Assembly (NCBI RefSeq): GCF_017916295.1
Contig: NZ_JAFMSS010000007.1
Location: 62,001-126,000, forward strand
DNA from: Rubellimicrobium arenae
GTDB lineage: Bacteria > Pseudomonadota > Alphaproteobacteria > Rhodobacterales > Rhodobacteraceae
Direction of reading: 5' to 3'
DNA: 64,000 bases
Each line of letters opens with the position of its first letter. Position 1 is the first letter of the stretch. The translations under genes were made by a program, and so were the position numbers. Under the pieces are notes generated by a model. It did not search any database. It was not told the origin of the DNA and saw only the letters and a list, made by a program, of their open reading frames with translations. Of the stretch, positions 35,778-43,973 are shown one piece after another.

Positions 35778-36920
35778 TGTCCTTTCAGGCTATGACCATC
35801 TCCCGGGCAGGGCAGCTCGGGTCGCGTTCGGGCAAGGACCGGCGCCGGCCTGCAATCTGACGGATGTTGCGGCTCGCCTGAAGATCGTCGCCGGCGTCCC
35901 TGGCGTCAGGGCGACCCGGTTCCGGCCAGGGTCGTGGGGCTGCGTCGCCTGTCCGTCCCAAGGCGTGCGGCCGCCCCGCCGCGCGTCAGGTGGGGGCGCA
36001 CCCGATTCGGAGCGGCTGGCCCCTGACCGGTTCGAACTGTGCAGGTCTGGCAGGCAGCGCAGGTCAATGCGACGCCAAATCGGGCAATGCGCCGGATCAA
36101 CTGGAAATTGATTTTTCAGACAGGTCGTAATGACTGGCGGTTGATCGGCTGATCGACTGGGATGAAGGCTGATTTCAACCTTCATCATCCTGTTTCACTG
36201 CTCGTGCACAATCCGTTAACAATTATCTCCAAGAGCAATTACTGTTGACATGAAAGATGGCTAGAAAGTGGCAGTATTGCGGCGATAATGAAGTTGCATT
36301 ATGTCTAATCGCGTAGGTGGTCAGGCCTGCGTGCAATTCGAGGACCCGATGAGGCGCCGTCCCTCCGGCAGGATTACGAGAAGAATGTCTTCGACTCTGC
36401 CGGAGCCGAATGCCTCATCGTCTTGGGTGGGAGCCTCCTATTCCATTGGCCCTGGAAGTGTCGGCCAGCCCGCTGCGATGTTTCGATGCAGCGGTGTCGC
36501 CCGGCGGCTGGACGGCCCGAATGACCTGGCCGCACGGGCAAGCGGGGCTCGGGGCTCCGTAGGAGATTGTGGCAAACTGGCCTGGCGGAACGTGACTCCC
36601 GTGGTCGATCCCGGGGCGCGAACCGGATCCATGGAGATTCGCCGCGCGAACGCGTTCAAAGCGGCTGATCGGAGATCCCTGGCCCGTCGGTCCGTTCAGC
36701 TCGAAGATGTGCAGTTAAGACCGCTGAAGTTGTGCGAACAGGGTCAGGTCGGCAGGAGCAGCGAATGTTCAGTGAATTTGGCCAAGTAGTTATGCACATT
36801 TATCATATCAGCTTTCTCCTCTGTGCATGAAGGTAAAGCCGTTGCCGCCTCGACCACCCGGGGCACGGCCCTAGTTCCGGGCTGGGGCGAATTGGACCGC
36901 GTTGGACTGCAAAGGACGCC
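35778..36920. other. Long gene-poor, AT-richer region
   Basis: More than 1.1 kb without a convincing gene, unusual in this dense genome. The part at 36110-36310 and that near 36770-36830 are clearly lower in GC. Several ORFs up to 162 codons exist (36301-36789 is the longest) but have no domain, unusual residue use and no strong ribosome site. It may hold promoter and regulatory DNA for the second small gene, a small RNA, or the remains of a lost gene. Confidence 0.5.
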
Positions 36921-37187
36921 ATGAACCAATTGTATAGCCCTATCGCGAGCGATCGCATCGAACGGCGCATGTGGCCGGTTCAGGATCTGCTGGTCGCCGA
37001 GCCTGATCTCGAACCCGTGCAGGTGGTGGAGCGGGTGGCCGGGCCACCCTCGATCAGCGAGGCCGACCTTCTCGGGCGCTGTGAGGCGGGTCTGGCGCCG
37101 ATGCTGCTGCTTGGGACGGTCCTGCTGGCTTGCCTGGCCACCTGGGTCCTGATGGTCAACGCCCTGCTGGCTCCGTTCCTGTCCTGA
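36921..37187 (+). CDS. Small C-terminally anchored membrane protein, copy 2
   Basis: An 88-residue protein with the same plan as the one at 35526: a polar N-terminal half, then SEADLLGRCEAGLAPMLLLG leading into a single helix (about residues 60-82) and a short tail ending in PFLS. AAAGGACGCC before the ATG resembles the leader of copy 1 (AGAGGACACC). The N-terminal halves of the two proteins differ, while the Cys-containing anchor region is conserved, so the shared part is likely the functional one. Family not known. Confidence 0.72.
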   Translation: MNQLYSPIASDRIERRMWPVQDLLVAEPDLEPVQVVERVAGPPSISEADLLGRCEAGLAPMLLLGTVLLACLATWVLMVNALLAPFLS

Positions 37188-37252
37188 TCCCGGACCGGTC
37201 GGGGCCGGGAGGAGTTCCAGGCGCGGCGCTGGCCTTGACGGGTCCTATGCGG

Positions 37253-38302
37253 TCAGCCGGCCGTCGCGGCCTTCATGTAGGTCCGGGTCCCGGCCAGCAG
37301 CCGTGCGCCCAGTGGGGTCAGTCGGGCGTGCTGTTCCAGGACGCCCAAGCCGTTCCAGAAGGCCGTCCGGCTCTGGTTCAGGTGCTCCCGCGCCTGATCG
37401 GCTTCCTCGGGGCGGAGGTCCAGTCGTCCTTCGGCTCCGGCCGCCAGCAGCCGGGCGTGCGCCAGATGCATCCGCGCCGAGACGTAGGTGGCATGAAAGA
37501 TGCCATCGAGCGGTCGCGCATCCTGCCGCAACGGCGACGCGTGACGTTCGCTGGGAGGATTGCGCACGAAGGGCCGCCCCAGCGACAGGCCGTAAAGGAG
37601 GGCATGGCCGCTTTCGTGGGCAAGCCCGTCGAGCATGTCGATCCGGCTCCCATGCTCCTCGGCGTTGAGGAAAAGGGCGCCCCAGGCATGGAAGCTGGTC
37701 GCGCCGTCGAAGCGGCCGCCGCCGTTCACCGTTCCCGCCACCAGAACGATCTGGGACAGCAGCTCCTTCACCTCGGCGGCGAGCGCCGGCAGGGCGATGT
37801 CCAGGGCGGCGAGGGCCGTTTGGGCGCTGCTCCGGGCGGCCTGCACCGCGTCCTCGTCCGGCGCCGCGAGGTCGAGCACCGTGGTCGGGTCGAGCGACAG
37901 CGCGCCCGCAAAGAGCCGCCGGACCGAGGGGTCCAGGGCGCCCCAGTCCGAAAGGAACTCGGGCCGGCCCGCGTCGAGAAGATCGGGCAGGGCTAGGAGC
38001 CGGTCGGCCGCCTGCTCCACGTCATCGGCCTTCACGGCGGCGAGGAGCGCGAAATAGCTGGCCGAGACGACCGGATCGACCGACCCGGCGCTGCGGAGCC
38101 GGTCGCCCAGCTCCGTCACCCGAGCGGGGAGGCTGCGGTGGGGGGCGACGCCCGCCACGACCTCGTCCAGGCTGCCGGCAAGGGCTTCCGCCACGCGCCG
38201 CTGCACCTCGCGGCCGCGCTGGCCGTCCGGACGGAAGGCGGTGAGCCAGGGAAGGTCCTCCAGCATCGGCGCGGTGCCCGCGACCGTCAGGATCGTTTCC
38301 AT
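37253..38302 (-). CDS. HExxH-type peptide modification protein (TIGR04267-like, putative peptide beta-hydroxylase)
   Basis: A 349-residue, mostly helical protein with the metal motif H229-E-S-G-H233 in DGLAHESGHALLYGLSLGRP, followed by PFVRNPPSERHASPLRQDAR and a stretch DGIFHATYVSARMHLAHARL. This layout is that of the HEXXH family TIGR04267, now named aKG-HExxH-type peptide beta-hydroxylase and linked to RiPP-like loci. The ATG at 38302 has GGAGGG 4 bases upstream and is preferred over an ATG 24 bases earlier with no ribosome site. The 49-residue peptide gene lies just upstream in the same direction, a likely substrate. Confidence 0.78.
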   Translation of the reverse strand: METILTVAGTAPMLEDLPWLTAFRPDGQRGREVQRRVAEALAGSLDEVVAGVAPHRSLPARVTELGDRLRSAGSVDPVVSASYFALLAAVKADDVEQAADRLLALPDLLDAGRPEFLSDWGALDPSVRRLFAGALSLDPTTVLDLAAPDEDAVQAARSSAQTALAALDIALPALAAEVKELLSQIVLVAGTVNGGGRFDGATSFHAWGALFLNAEEHGSRIDMLDGLAHESGHALLYGLSLGRPFVRNPPSERHASPLRQDARPLDGIFHATYVSARMHLAHARLLAAGAEGRLDLRPEEADQAREHLNQSRTAFWNGLGVLEQHARLTPLGARLLAGTRTYMKAATAG

Positions 38303-38346
38303 GAAGCCCTCCGCCTTCCTGTTCATGTCCGCCCGGGGGGCCGCGA

Positions 38347-38496
38347 TCAGCGGACCGGCGGCGGCGGGGGCTTCACGCCGACGGCGACGGGCGTCGGTCC
38401 CCCGTCCGCGCCGACGGATTCGATGCCGACGAGACGGCTGGCATCCACGACGAGGCGGCGTGCCTGGGTGGGGGCGCTGGTTCCGGACTTTGTCAT
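38347..38496 (-). CDS. Short peptide, putative RiPP-type precursor
   Basis: A 49-residue peptide starting MTKSGTSAPTQARRLVVDAS and ending in VGVKPPPPPVR, with GGGAGA 5 bases before the ATG. It has no membrane helix or Cys. The first ~27 residues are leader-like and the rest is rich in Gly, Val and Pro. It is read in the same direction as, and ends about 44 bases before the chosen start of, the HExxH protein gene. Precursor function is inferred from size, place and ribosome site only. Confidence 0.6.
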   Translation of the reverse strand: MTKSGTSAPTQARRLVVDASRLVGIESVGADGGPTPVAVGVKPPPPPVR

Positions 38497-38579
38497 GATG
38501 TCTCCCTGAAACGGCTTGCGTTGGCCTGCCCGACCGACGCTACACAGGACCTTGGGGCCCCTCAAGGCGGGAGCAGGCA

Positions 38580-39854
38580 TTGATCCGATTCATCGTGACT
38601 CCGGGGTTCAACCGGACGGTCAGGTCGTTGACGGAGGCAAAGTTCGGGGTGCCGACTCCGCCCTGCCGGGCGGTGACCTATCCCGACCTTTTCGCCGCCC
38701 GGCGCGTGCCGGCCGGGACCTACGTGTTCTGCGACCTCGAACGCCTGTCGGACATCGATCTCGTGACGGCGGCCGAGCTGCACCGCGCCCTTGCCGCCAC
38801 CGGACGTTGCCGCGTGCTCAACGACCCCGCCCGGGTCCGCACCCGCTATGCCCTGCTTCGCGGCCTGCACGAGGCGGGGATCAACGGCTTCGATGCCTAT
38901 CCAGCCCATGGATGGCCGCGCCCGCGCCGCTTTCCCGTCTTCGTCCGCTCCGAGGCCGAGCATCTGCCCGCCCTGACCGACCTGTTGCCGGACCAGGCCG
39001 CCCTCGAATCCGCGCTGGAGGACCTGGCGCGCCGGGGGCGGCCGCTCCGGGGGCTGGTCGTCATCGAGTACTGCGCCCAGCCGGTCGCCCCGGGCATCTT
39101 CCGCCGGTACGGGACCTTCCGGATCGGGGCGGCGGTCCAGCTCGACCACATCGTCACCGAGGACAGCTGGAACGTGAAATGGGGCAAGGCCGGGCTCGTG
39201 GGGGAGGACACCTACCGGGCCGACGACGCCGCCGTGCGCGGAAACGATCACGCCGACGTGCTGGCGCGGGCCTTCGAGGTGGCCGGGATCGACTATGGAC
39301 GGGCCGACTTCGGGCTCGTGGATGGACGGCCGCAGATCTACGAGATCAACACCAACCCCAGCTTGGGAGAGTTGCACGACCATCCGTCGGCCACCCGCAG
39401 GGCCACGATGCGCCATTCGCACGAACGGTTCGCCGAGATGCTCGGGGCCATCGACACGCCCGACGCCAAGGGGATGGTCCGGCTTCCGGACGGGGCGCGC
39501 CTCGTGCCCTTGCGGCGGTCGGCCGAGCGGCGGGCGCGGGCCGAGCAGGCCAGGGCCGAGGAGGCCGCGGCCGAACTCGCCCGGCTTCGGGCCGAGCGCG
39601 ACGCTCTGCAGGAGGAGCGGGACAAGGCCAGGCGGCGCGTGGCCGCGCTCCGCCGGGACAAGGAGGCCCTGGCGGCGGAACGGGCCGCGCTGGCCGACGC
39701 GCAGGCGGCGCTTCGGGCCGAGGCGGGGCGGCTGGGCTCGGACGTAACCGTCCTGCGCCGGCGCCTGCGTGCCGTCACCGGCAGCATGTCCTGGCGGCTG
39801 ACCGGGCCTCTTCGCGCCGGACGTGCGATCCTGCGCCGGCGCGGCCTGCCCTGA
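38580..39854 (+). CDS. ATP-grasp domain protein with C-terminal coiled coil
   Basis: A 424-residue protein. Residues 1 to about 290 look like an ATP-grasp enzyme: an N-terminal pre-ATP-grasp part, FRIGAAVQLDHIVTEDSWNV, and the metal-binding end ADFGLVDGRPQIYEINTNPS, where Asp, Glu and Asn are in place. Residues ~305-385 are an Ala/Arg/Glu coiled coil, then SMSWRLTGPLRAGRA, a tail often seen after glycosyltransferases. It starts at TTG 38580 after GGCGGGAG. It is divergent from the peptide gene with an 83-base gap. It would form an amide or similar ATP-driven bond; the substrate is unknown. Confidence 0.75.
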   Translation: MIRFIVTPGFNRTVRSLTEAKFGVPTPPCRAVTYPDLFAARRVPAGTYVFCDLERLSDIDLVTAAELHRALAATGRCRVLNDPARVRTRYALLRGLHEAGINGFDAYPAHGWPRPRRFPVFVRSEAEHLPALTDLLPDQAALESALEDLARRGRPLRGLVVIEYCAQPVAPGIFRRYGTFRIGAAVQLDHIVTEDSWNVKWGKAGLVGEDTYRADDAAVRGNDHADVLARAFEVAGIDYGRADFGLVDGRPQIYEINTNPSLGELHDHPSATRRATMRHSHERFAEMLGAIDTPDAKGMVRLPDGARLVPLRRSAERRARAEQARAEEAAAELARLRAERDALQEERDKARRRVAALRRDKEALAAERAALADAQAALRAEAGRLGSDVTVLRRRLRAVTGSMSWRLTGPLRAGRAILRRRGLP

Positions 39855-39872
39855 GCGTCGGCCCCGGGCGGC

Positions 39873-40550
39873 TCAGAGCACCTTCAGGTGCCGTTGCAGG
39901 GCGCCGTTCAGATGCTGGCGCATCGCGTCCTCGGCGCCGTCGGGGTCGCGGGCGCGGCAGCGGTCCAGCACGTTCAGGTGCTCGCGCATCGTGGTCTCCA
40001 GCGTCCGGGGGCTCCAGGCCGAGTCGAGACGGATGATGCGCAGAAGCGTGGCGAGCCTCCGGTAGGCCGCATCGATCTGCCGGTTGTCGAGCGCGCCGAT
40101 CACCCCGCGATGGAACATGGTCTCGAGCGTGGCGGCACGGTCGGGCAGGCTGTCTGCGTCAGGGGCGCGGGCGAGGTCCCCGAGCATGTCGTGATGCGCC
40201 TCGGCGATGCGTGCGATGTCCGGCATGGGGGCGGACTCGGCGAAGACGCGCACCGCCGCGCGTTCGAGGATGCCACGGAACTGGTAGGTGGACCGCGTGA
40301 GCTCCACGCCCGGGCGGACGAACTGGATGCCGGATCGCGGATGGATCTCCAGCACGCCGTCGGCCTCGAGGACCTTGAGGGCATCGCGCAGGGGTCCGAC
40401 CGGCGAGCCGGTGATGCGGACCAGATCCCCCTGCGAGACGAAGGCCCCGGCGGGCACGCGACGGTCGAACAGCGCCTCCAGCACCGCGCGATACGCGGCG
40501 TCGCTGAGGCGGTCGGCGGACGGGGAGGGAGGAGCGACGAGCGGCTTCAT
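39873..40550 (-). CDS. GntR family regulator (FCD type) of the enolase/CUT1 operon
   Basis: A 225-residue regulator: an N-terminal winged helix with LVRITGSPVGPLRDALKVLE as reading helix, then an FCD ligand domain (ETMFHRGVIGALDNRQIDAA). It is divergent from the mandelate racemase-like gene, and the 93-base gap contains a promoter overlapped by a perfect palindrome, which is its likely operator. It should be a repressor relieved by the sugar acid imported by the neighbouring system. Confidence 0.9.
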   Translation of the reverse strand: MKPLVAPPSPSADRLSDAAYRAVLEALFDRRVPAGAFVSQGDLVRITGSPVGPLRDALKVLEADGVLEIHPRSGIQFVRPGVELTRSTYQFRGILERAAVRVFAESAPMPDIARIAEAHHDMLGDLARAPDADSLPDRAATLETMFHRGVIGALDNRQIDAAYRRLATLLRIIRLDSAWSPRTLETTMREHLNVLDRCRARDPDGAEDAMRQHLNGALQRHLKVL

Positions 40551-40586
40551 TCCGCCACCCTAGCACTGATCGGGGTTCAAGGCCAG

Positions 40587-40615
40587 TTGACAGAGCAGTT
40601 GGCCTAAGCTGATAT
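40587..40615 (+). promoter_or_regulatory. Promoter of the enolase-superfamily/CUT1 operon
   Basis: TTGACA at 40587-40592, 17 bases, then TGATAT at 40610-40615: a near-consensus housekeeping promoter. It ends 28 bases before the GTG start at 40644 and its -10 element lies inside the palindrome at 40609-40620, so a bound repressor would block it directly. Confidence 0.75.
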
Positions 40616-40620
40616 ATCAG
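40609..40620. promoter_or_regulatory. Palindromic operator, likely GntR site
   Basis: CTGATATATCAG is a perfect 12-base inverted repeat of the kind bound by FCD-type GntR regulators (TGATNNATCA cores). It covers the -10 element of the promoter and lies between the divergent GntR gene and the operon it probably controls. Confidence 0.7.
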
Positions 40621-40643
40621 GGCAGGCGGCGGAGGAGATCAGC

Positions 40644-41840
40644 GTGGCGAGACGGATCAGCGGCTTCACCCTTACGCGGTTCCAGTTCGCCCGGGACCGG
40701 GTGATCGGCGACAGCCAGGTGCGGGCCGAGCATGTCCATGCCGTCGCCGTGGAGCTTCATGCCAAGGATGGCGAGTCGGGACTGGGCTTCGCCCAGTTCC
40801 TGTTCACGCCCTTCCCGGATCTCGAGGAATGCGAGGCCGTCTTTGCCGCCGAGGTGTTCCCCGGCCTTGAAGGACAGGATGCCCTGGCCCTGGTCCACCG
40901 CGTCGACCGCCCCCGTGGCGGCAACCGGCGCGGGCCGACCCTTCCTTATGGCGAGGCCGTGCAGGTCGCGCTCTGGGACCTCGCGGCGCGGCAGGCGGGG
41001 CTGCCGCTCTGGAAGATGCTGGGCGCGCGGCGGGACCGGGTGCGGGGCTATGCCAGCGGGCTGGATTACCACCTGTCGGACGCGGAGTTCTCGGACCTGT
41101 TCGGCCGGGCGGCCGCGCAGGGCTACACCGCCTTCAAGATCAAGGTCGGCCACCCGGACCCGGAGCGGGACCTGCATCGGCTCGATCTGCTGGCCCGCGC
41201 CGTGGGCCGGGGCCGCCTTGTCATGGTGGACGCCAACGAGGCCTGGAGCCCCAAGGAGGCGCTGATGCGCGTAGAGGCCATGCAGGCCGCCGGGCACCGC
41301 CTCCTGTGGGTCGAGGACCCGATCCTGCGGGACGACTTCGACGGGCTGAAGATGCTGCGCCACGAAATGAAGGGCACGCAGCTCAACTCGGGCGAGTACC
41401 TGGACCTGTCGGGCCGCCGCGCGCTCCTCGAGGCGCGGGCGACGGACATGCTCAACGTCCATGGCCGGGTGGGCGAGGTGATGCAGGCCGGATGGCTGGC
41501 GGCCGACATCGGCATCCCGGTCACGGTGGGCAACACCTTCCTGGAGATGGGCGTCCACGTCGCCGTGGCGCTGCCCGAGGTGCAGTGGATGGAGTACTCC
41601 TTCCAGAACTACGACATCCTGGCCGAGGAGCCGATCGAGATCCGCGACGGCTGGATCCACGCCCCCGACCGTCCCGGCCACGGCCTGCGCCTGAGCGGCG
41701 CGGCCCGGCGCGACCTGGCCTGCCCCCGGCGCCGGCCCGACGCGGACCTGCCCCCGGGACCGCCCTGCGACCGGCTGGGGCCCGGCCTCGGGCAATCGCA
41801 CCACACGCAGAACATAGCGGCACATGCAGGGAGGAGCTGA
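40644..41840 (+). CDS. Mandelate racemase/muconate lactonizing enzyme family protein
   Basis: A 398-residue enolase-superfamily enzyme. It has the KxK base pair K165-I-K167, metal ligands D196 (VDANEAW), E224 (VEDP) and E251 (LNSGE). The His of the mandelate racemase Asp-His dyad is not found at the usual place (VTVGNTFLEMG), so catalysis may rest on the lysines. The last ~40 residues are a Pro/Arg-rich tail beyond the normal family end. GTG start with GGAGGAGA ahead. It leads a CUT1 ABC importer operon (3-base gap), so it likely dehydrates or isomerises the imported sugar acid. Confidence 0.85.
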   Translation: MARRISGFTLTRFQFARDRVIGDSQVRAEHVHAVAVELHAKDGESGLGFAQFLFTPFPDLEECEAVFAAEVFPGLEGQDALALVHRVDRPRGGNRRGPTLPYGEAVQVALWDLAARQAGLPLWKMLGARRDRVRGYASGLDYHLSDAEFSDLFGRAAAQGYTAFKIKVGHPDPERDLHRLDLLARAVGRGRLVMVDANEAWSPKEALMRVEAMQAAGHRLLWVEDPILRDDFDGLKMLRHEMKGTQLNSGEYLDLSGRRALLEARATDMLNVHGRVGEVMQAGWLAADIGIPVTVGNTFLEMGVHVAVALPEVQWMEYSFQNYDILAEEPIEIRDGWIHAPDRPGHGLRLSGAARRDLACPRRRPDADLPPGPPCDRLGPGLGQSHHTQNIAAHAGRS

Positions 41841-41843
41841 CGA

Positions 41844-43073
41844 ATGGGACGCATCGCACGCTGGCTGATCGGCACGGCCCTGGTAGCCGGGCCCACCCTG
41901 GCCCAGGCCCAGGAGCTGACGGTCTGGGACTGGAAGTCGGGCGACCCCGTCGCCGCCAACTACTTCGCCGCCGCCAAGACGGCCTTCGAGGCCGCGCATC
42001 CGGGCGTCACCGTCAACTTCGTCATGCAGCCGCATGACCAGTACTACACGCTTCTGGGCACCGCGCTGGGATCCGAGAGCGGGCCGGACGTGATGCTGCT
42101 CCATGGCGGGGCACAGGCCACCAGCCGGGCCGCCGCGCTGAAGCCTCTGAACGACATGACCGAGGGCCTGGCGGGGGTCGCGGACTTCACCGCCGACGGC
42201 AACGCCATTGCCCTGCCGCTGACCATCCAGGGCTTCGTCGTCTATTATAACAAGGCGCTCTACGAGGCCGCGGGCCTCGATCCCGACGCGCCGCCCCGGA
42301 CCTGGGACGAGCTCAAGTCCGTCTGCGAGGCGTTCAAGACCCAGGGGGAGGTCCCCTGCTTTGCCATGGGCAATAAGGAGGGCTTCGGGGGCGACTTCTT
42401 CCTGTCCGTGCTGGCCGCCGATATGTTCACGCCCGAGCAGCAGGCCCAGATGGCCGCCGGCGACCTGCCCTGGACCGACCCCGCGCTGCGGACCATCGTC
42501 GAGACCTGGGTCCAGACCTCGCAGGACGGCTGGTACCCCGAAGGCGCGAACGCCATGGCCAAGTTCATGGACGAATACGAGACTTTCATGCGGGGCGAGG
42601 CCGCGAACACCATCGGCCTCCTGTCCGACGTCGCCCACTGGAAGCAGTTCGAGGAGTTCCTGGGGCCCGACGCCCTGGGCGTCTATCTCCACCCCGCCCC
42701 CGGAGGCGAGCCGCGGCTGCCGGTCTCGGGCGGCATCGGCTACGCGGTGAACGCGAACAGCGCCAACGCCGACCTTGCCGCCGAGCTCGTGAAGGTGCTG
42801 AGCGCGCCGGAGCAGGCCGCGATCTTCGCCGTGGACACCGGGGCCCTGCCGGCGAACACCGCCGTCGACACCTCGGCGCTGTCCAGCCCGACGCTGACGA
42901 CGATCCTGGGGATGCTCGACGGCCCGACCGCGCCGCTGGCCCATGCCGTCATGGCGCCCACCGTGATGGAGGAATGGCACCGGCAGAGCCAGCTCCTGCT
43001 GAACGGCGAGACGACGGTCGACGACGCGCTGGCCCGGATGGAAGAGATCCGCCAGCAGGCCAAGTCGAACTGA
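41844..43073 (+). CDS. ABC sugar-binding protein (CUT1, MalE-like)
   Basis: A 409-residue periplasmic binding protein with a Sec signal peptide (MGRIARWLIGTALVAGPTLA, cleaved near AQA). The mature part starts ELTVWDWKSGDPV, as usual for family 1 extracellular solute-binding proteins, and carries the middle motif FVVYYNKALYEAAGL. It hands its sugar to the two permeases that follow. Position after the enolase-superfamily enzyme suggests an oligosaccharide or sugar-acid ligand. Confidence 0.92.
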   Translation: MGRIARWLIGTALVAGPTLAQAQELTVWDWKSGDPVAANYFAAAKTAFEAAHPGVTVNFVMQPHDQYYTLLGTALGSESGPDVMLLHGGAQATSRAAALKPLNDMTEGLAGVADFTADGNAIALPLTIQGFVVYYNKALYEAAGLDPDAPPRTWDELKSVCEAFKTQGEVPCFAMGNKEGFGGDFFLSVLAADMFTPEQQAQMAAGDLPWTDPALRTIVETWVQTSQDGWYPEGANAMAKFMDEYETFMRGEAANTIGLLSDVAHWKQFEEFLGPDALGVYLHPAPGGEPRLPVSGGIGYAVNANSANADLAAELVKVLSAPEQAAIFAVDTGALPANTAVDTSALSSPTLTTILGMLDGPTAPLAHAVMAPTVMEEWHRQSQLLLNGETTVDDALARMEEIRQQAKSN

Positions 43074-43092
43074 GCCGGGGAAGGGCGGGGAC

Positions 43093-43971
43093 ATGGCGCG
43101 GCGGGTCATAGGCCAGGCAGAGCGGCGGTTCGCCGCCCTTGTCCTTCTGCCCGCCGCGGGCCTGCTGCTGGTGTTCCGGATCGTGCCGCTGATCTGGGGC
43201 TTTGTCCTGTCCTTCACCAACTCGGACGGGCTGGGCCAAGCCGACTGGGTGGGGCTGGCGAACTACCGGGGCGTCGTCACGGACCAGGCGTTCCGGGACT
43301 CCCTGGTCAACACGGTGCTGGTGCTGGCGACCCTGCCGATCTGGATCCTGCTGCCCATGCTGCTGGCGCTGCTGATCCACCAGGGCGTGCCGGGCGGCCG
43401 GTTCTTCCGCGCCGTCTATTTCCTGCCCGCCGTGCTGTCCTCGGTCATCGTCGGGTCGATCTTTAACGTGGTCCTGCGCTTTGACGGAAGCCTCAACGCC
43501 GCGCTCAAGGCGATTGGGCTCAGTCCGGTGGACTGGCTCGGGAACGGGGGGACGGCGCTGGCCTCCCTGGTGGCCGTCCACCTGTGGTCCACCTTCGGCA
43601 TGAGCGTGCTGATCTTCCTCGCGGGGCTGTCCACCATCAACCAGGAGATGCTGGAAGCCGCCAAGCTCGACGGCGCGAAGTTCTGGGCACGGCTGCGCTT
43701 CATCGTCATCCCGACCCTGCGGCCGATCATCGAGTTCGTGGCCGTGGTCACCACCATCGGCCTCCTGACGGGCATGTTCGGCCTGATCTACGTGCTGACG
43801 GCCGGCGGCCCCGGCACCTCGACCACGCTGCCCGAGTTCCTGATCTGGCTGGAGCAGGGCAAGCTGAACCGCCCGGGCTACGCCGCCGCCATCTCGGCGG
43901 TGCTCTTCGCCCTGATGGCGGGGGTGGCCTGGGCGCAGGTCCGCATCATGTCGCGCAACGCGGAGCTGTAG
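43093..43971 (+). CDS. ABC sugar permease (CUT1, MalF-like)
   Basis: A 292-residue inner-membrane protein with six predicted helices and the EAA loop that docks the ATPase (MLEAAKLDGAKFWARLRFIV). It belongs to the CUT1 sugar importers and pairs with the permease gene starting two bases later. No substrate can be read from the sequence. Confidence 0.93.
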   Translation: MARRVIGQAERRFAALVLLPAAGLLLVFRIVPLIWGFVLSFTNSDGLGQADWVGLANYRGVVTDQAFRDSLVNTVLVLATLPIWILLPMLLALLIHQGVPGGRFFRAVYFLPAVLSSVIVGSIFNVVLRFDGSLNAALKAIGLSPVDWLGNGGTALASLVAVHLWSTFGMSVLIFLAGLSTINQEMLEAAKLDGAKFWARLRFIVIPTLRPIIEFVAVVTTIGLLTGMFGLIYVLTAGGPGTSTTLPEFLIWLEQGKLNRPGYAAAISAVLFALMAGVAWAQVRIMSRNAEL

Positions 43972-43973
43972 CC

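Noticed and set aside
36301..36789. A 162-codon frame in the gene-poor region
   Set aside because: No clear ribosome site, no domain, residue use unlike real proteins of this genome; left as unexplained DNA.
38580..39854. Calling the ATP-grasp protein a graspetide synthetase
   Set aside because: It lacks clear similarity to those ligases, the nearby peptide has few Lys/Asp/Glu/Thr/Ser positions in a core-like pattern, and the coiled coil plus SMSWRLTGPLR-type tail points equally to polysaccharide loci.
40617..43220. An 867-codon minus-strand frame over the enolase and binding-protein genes
   Set aside because: Antisense of two clear enzymes with promoter and ribosome sites; no family pattern.
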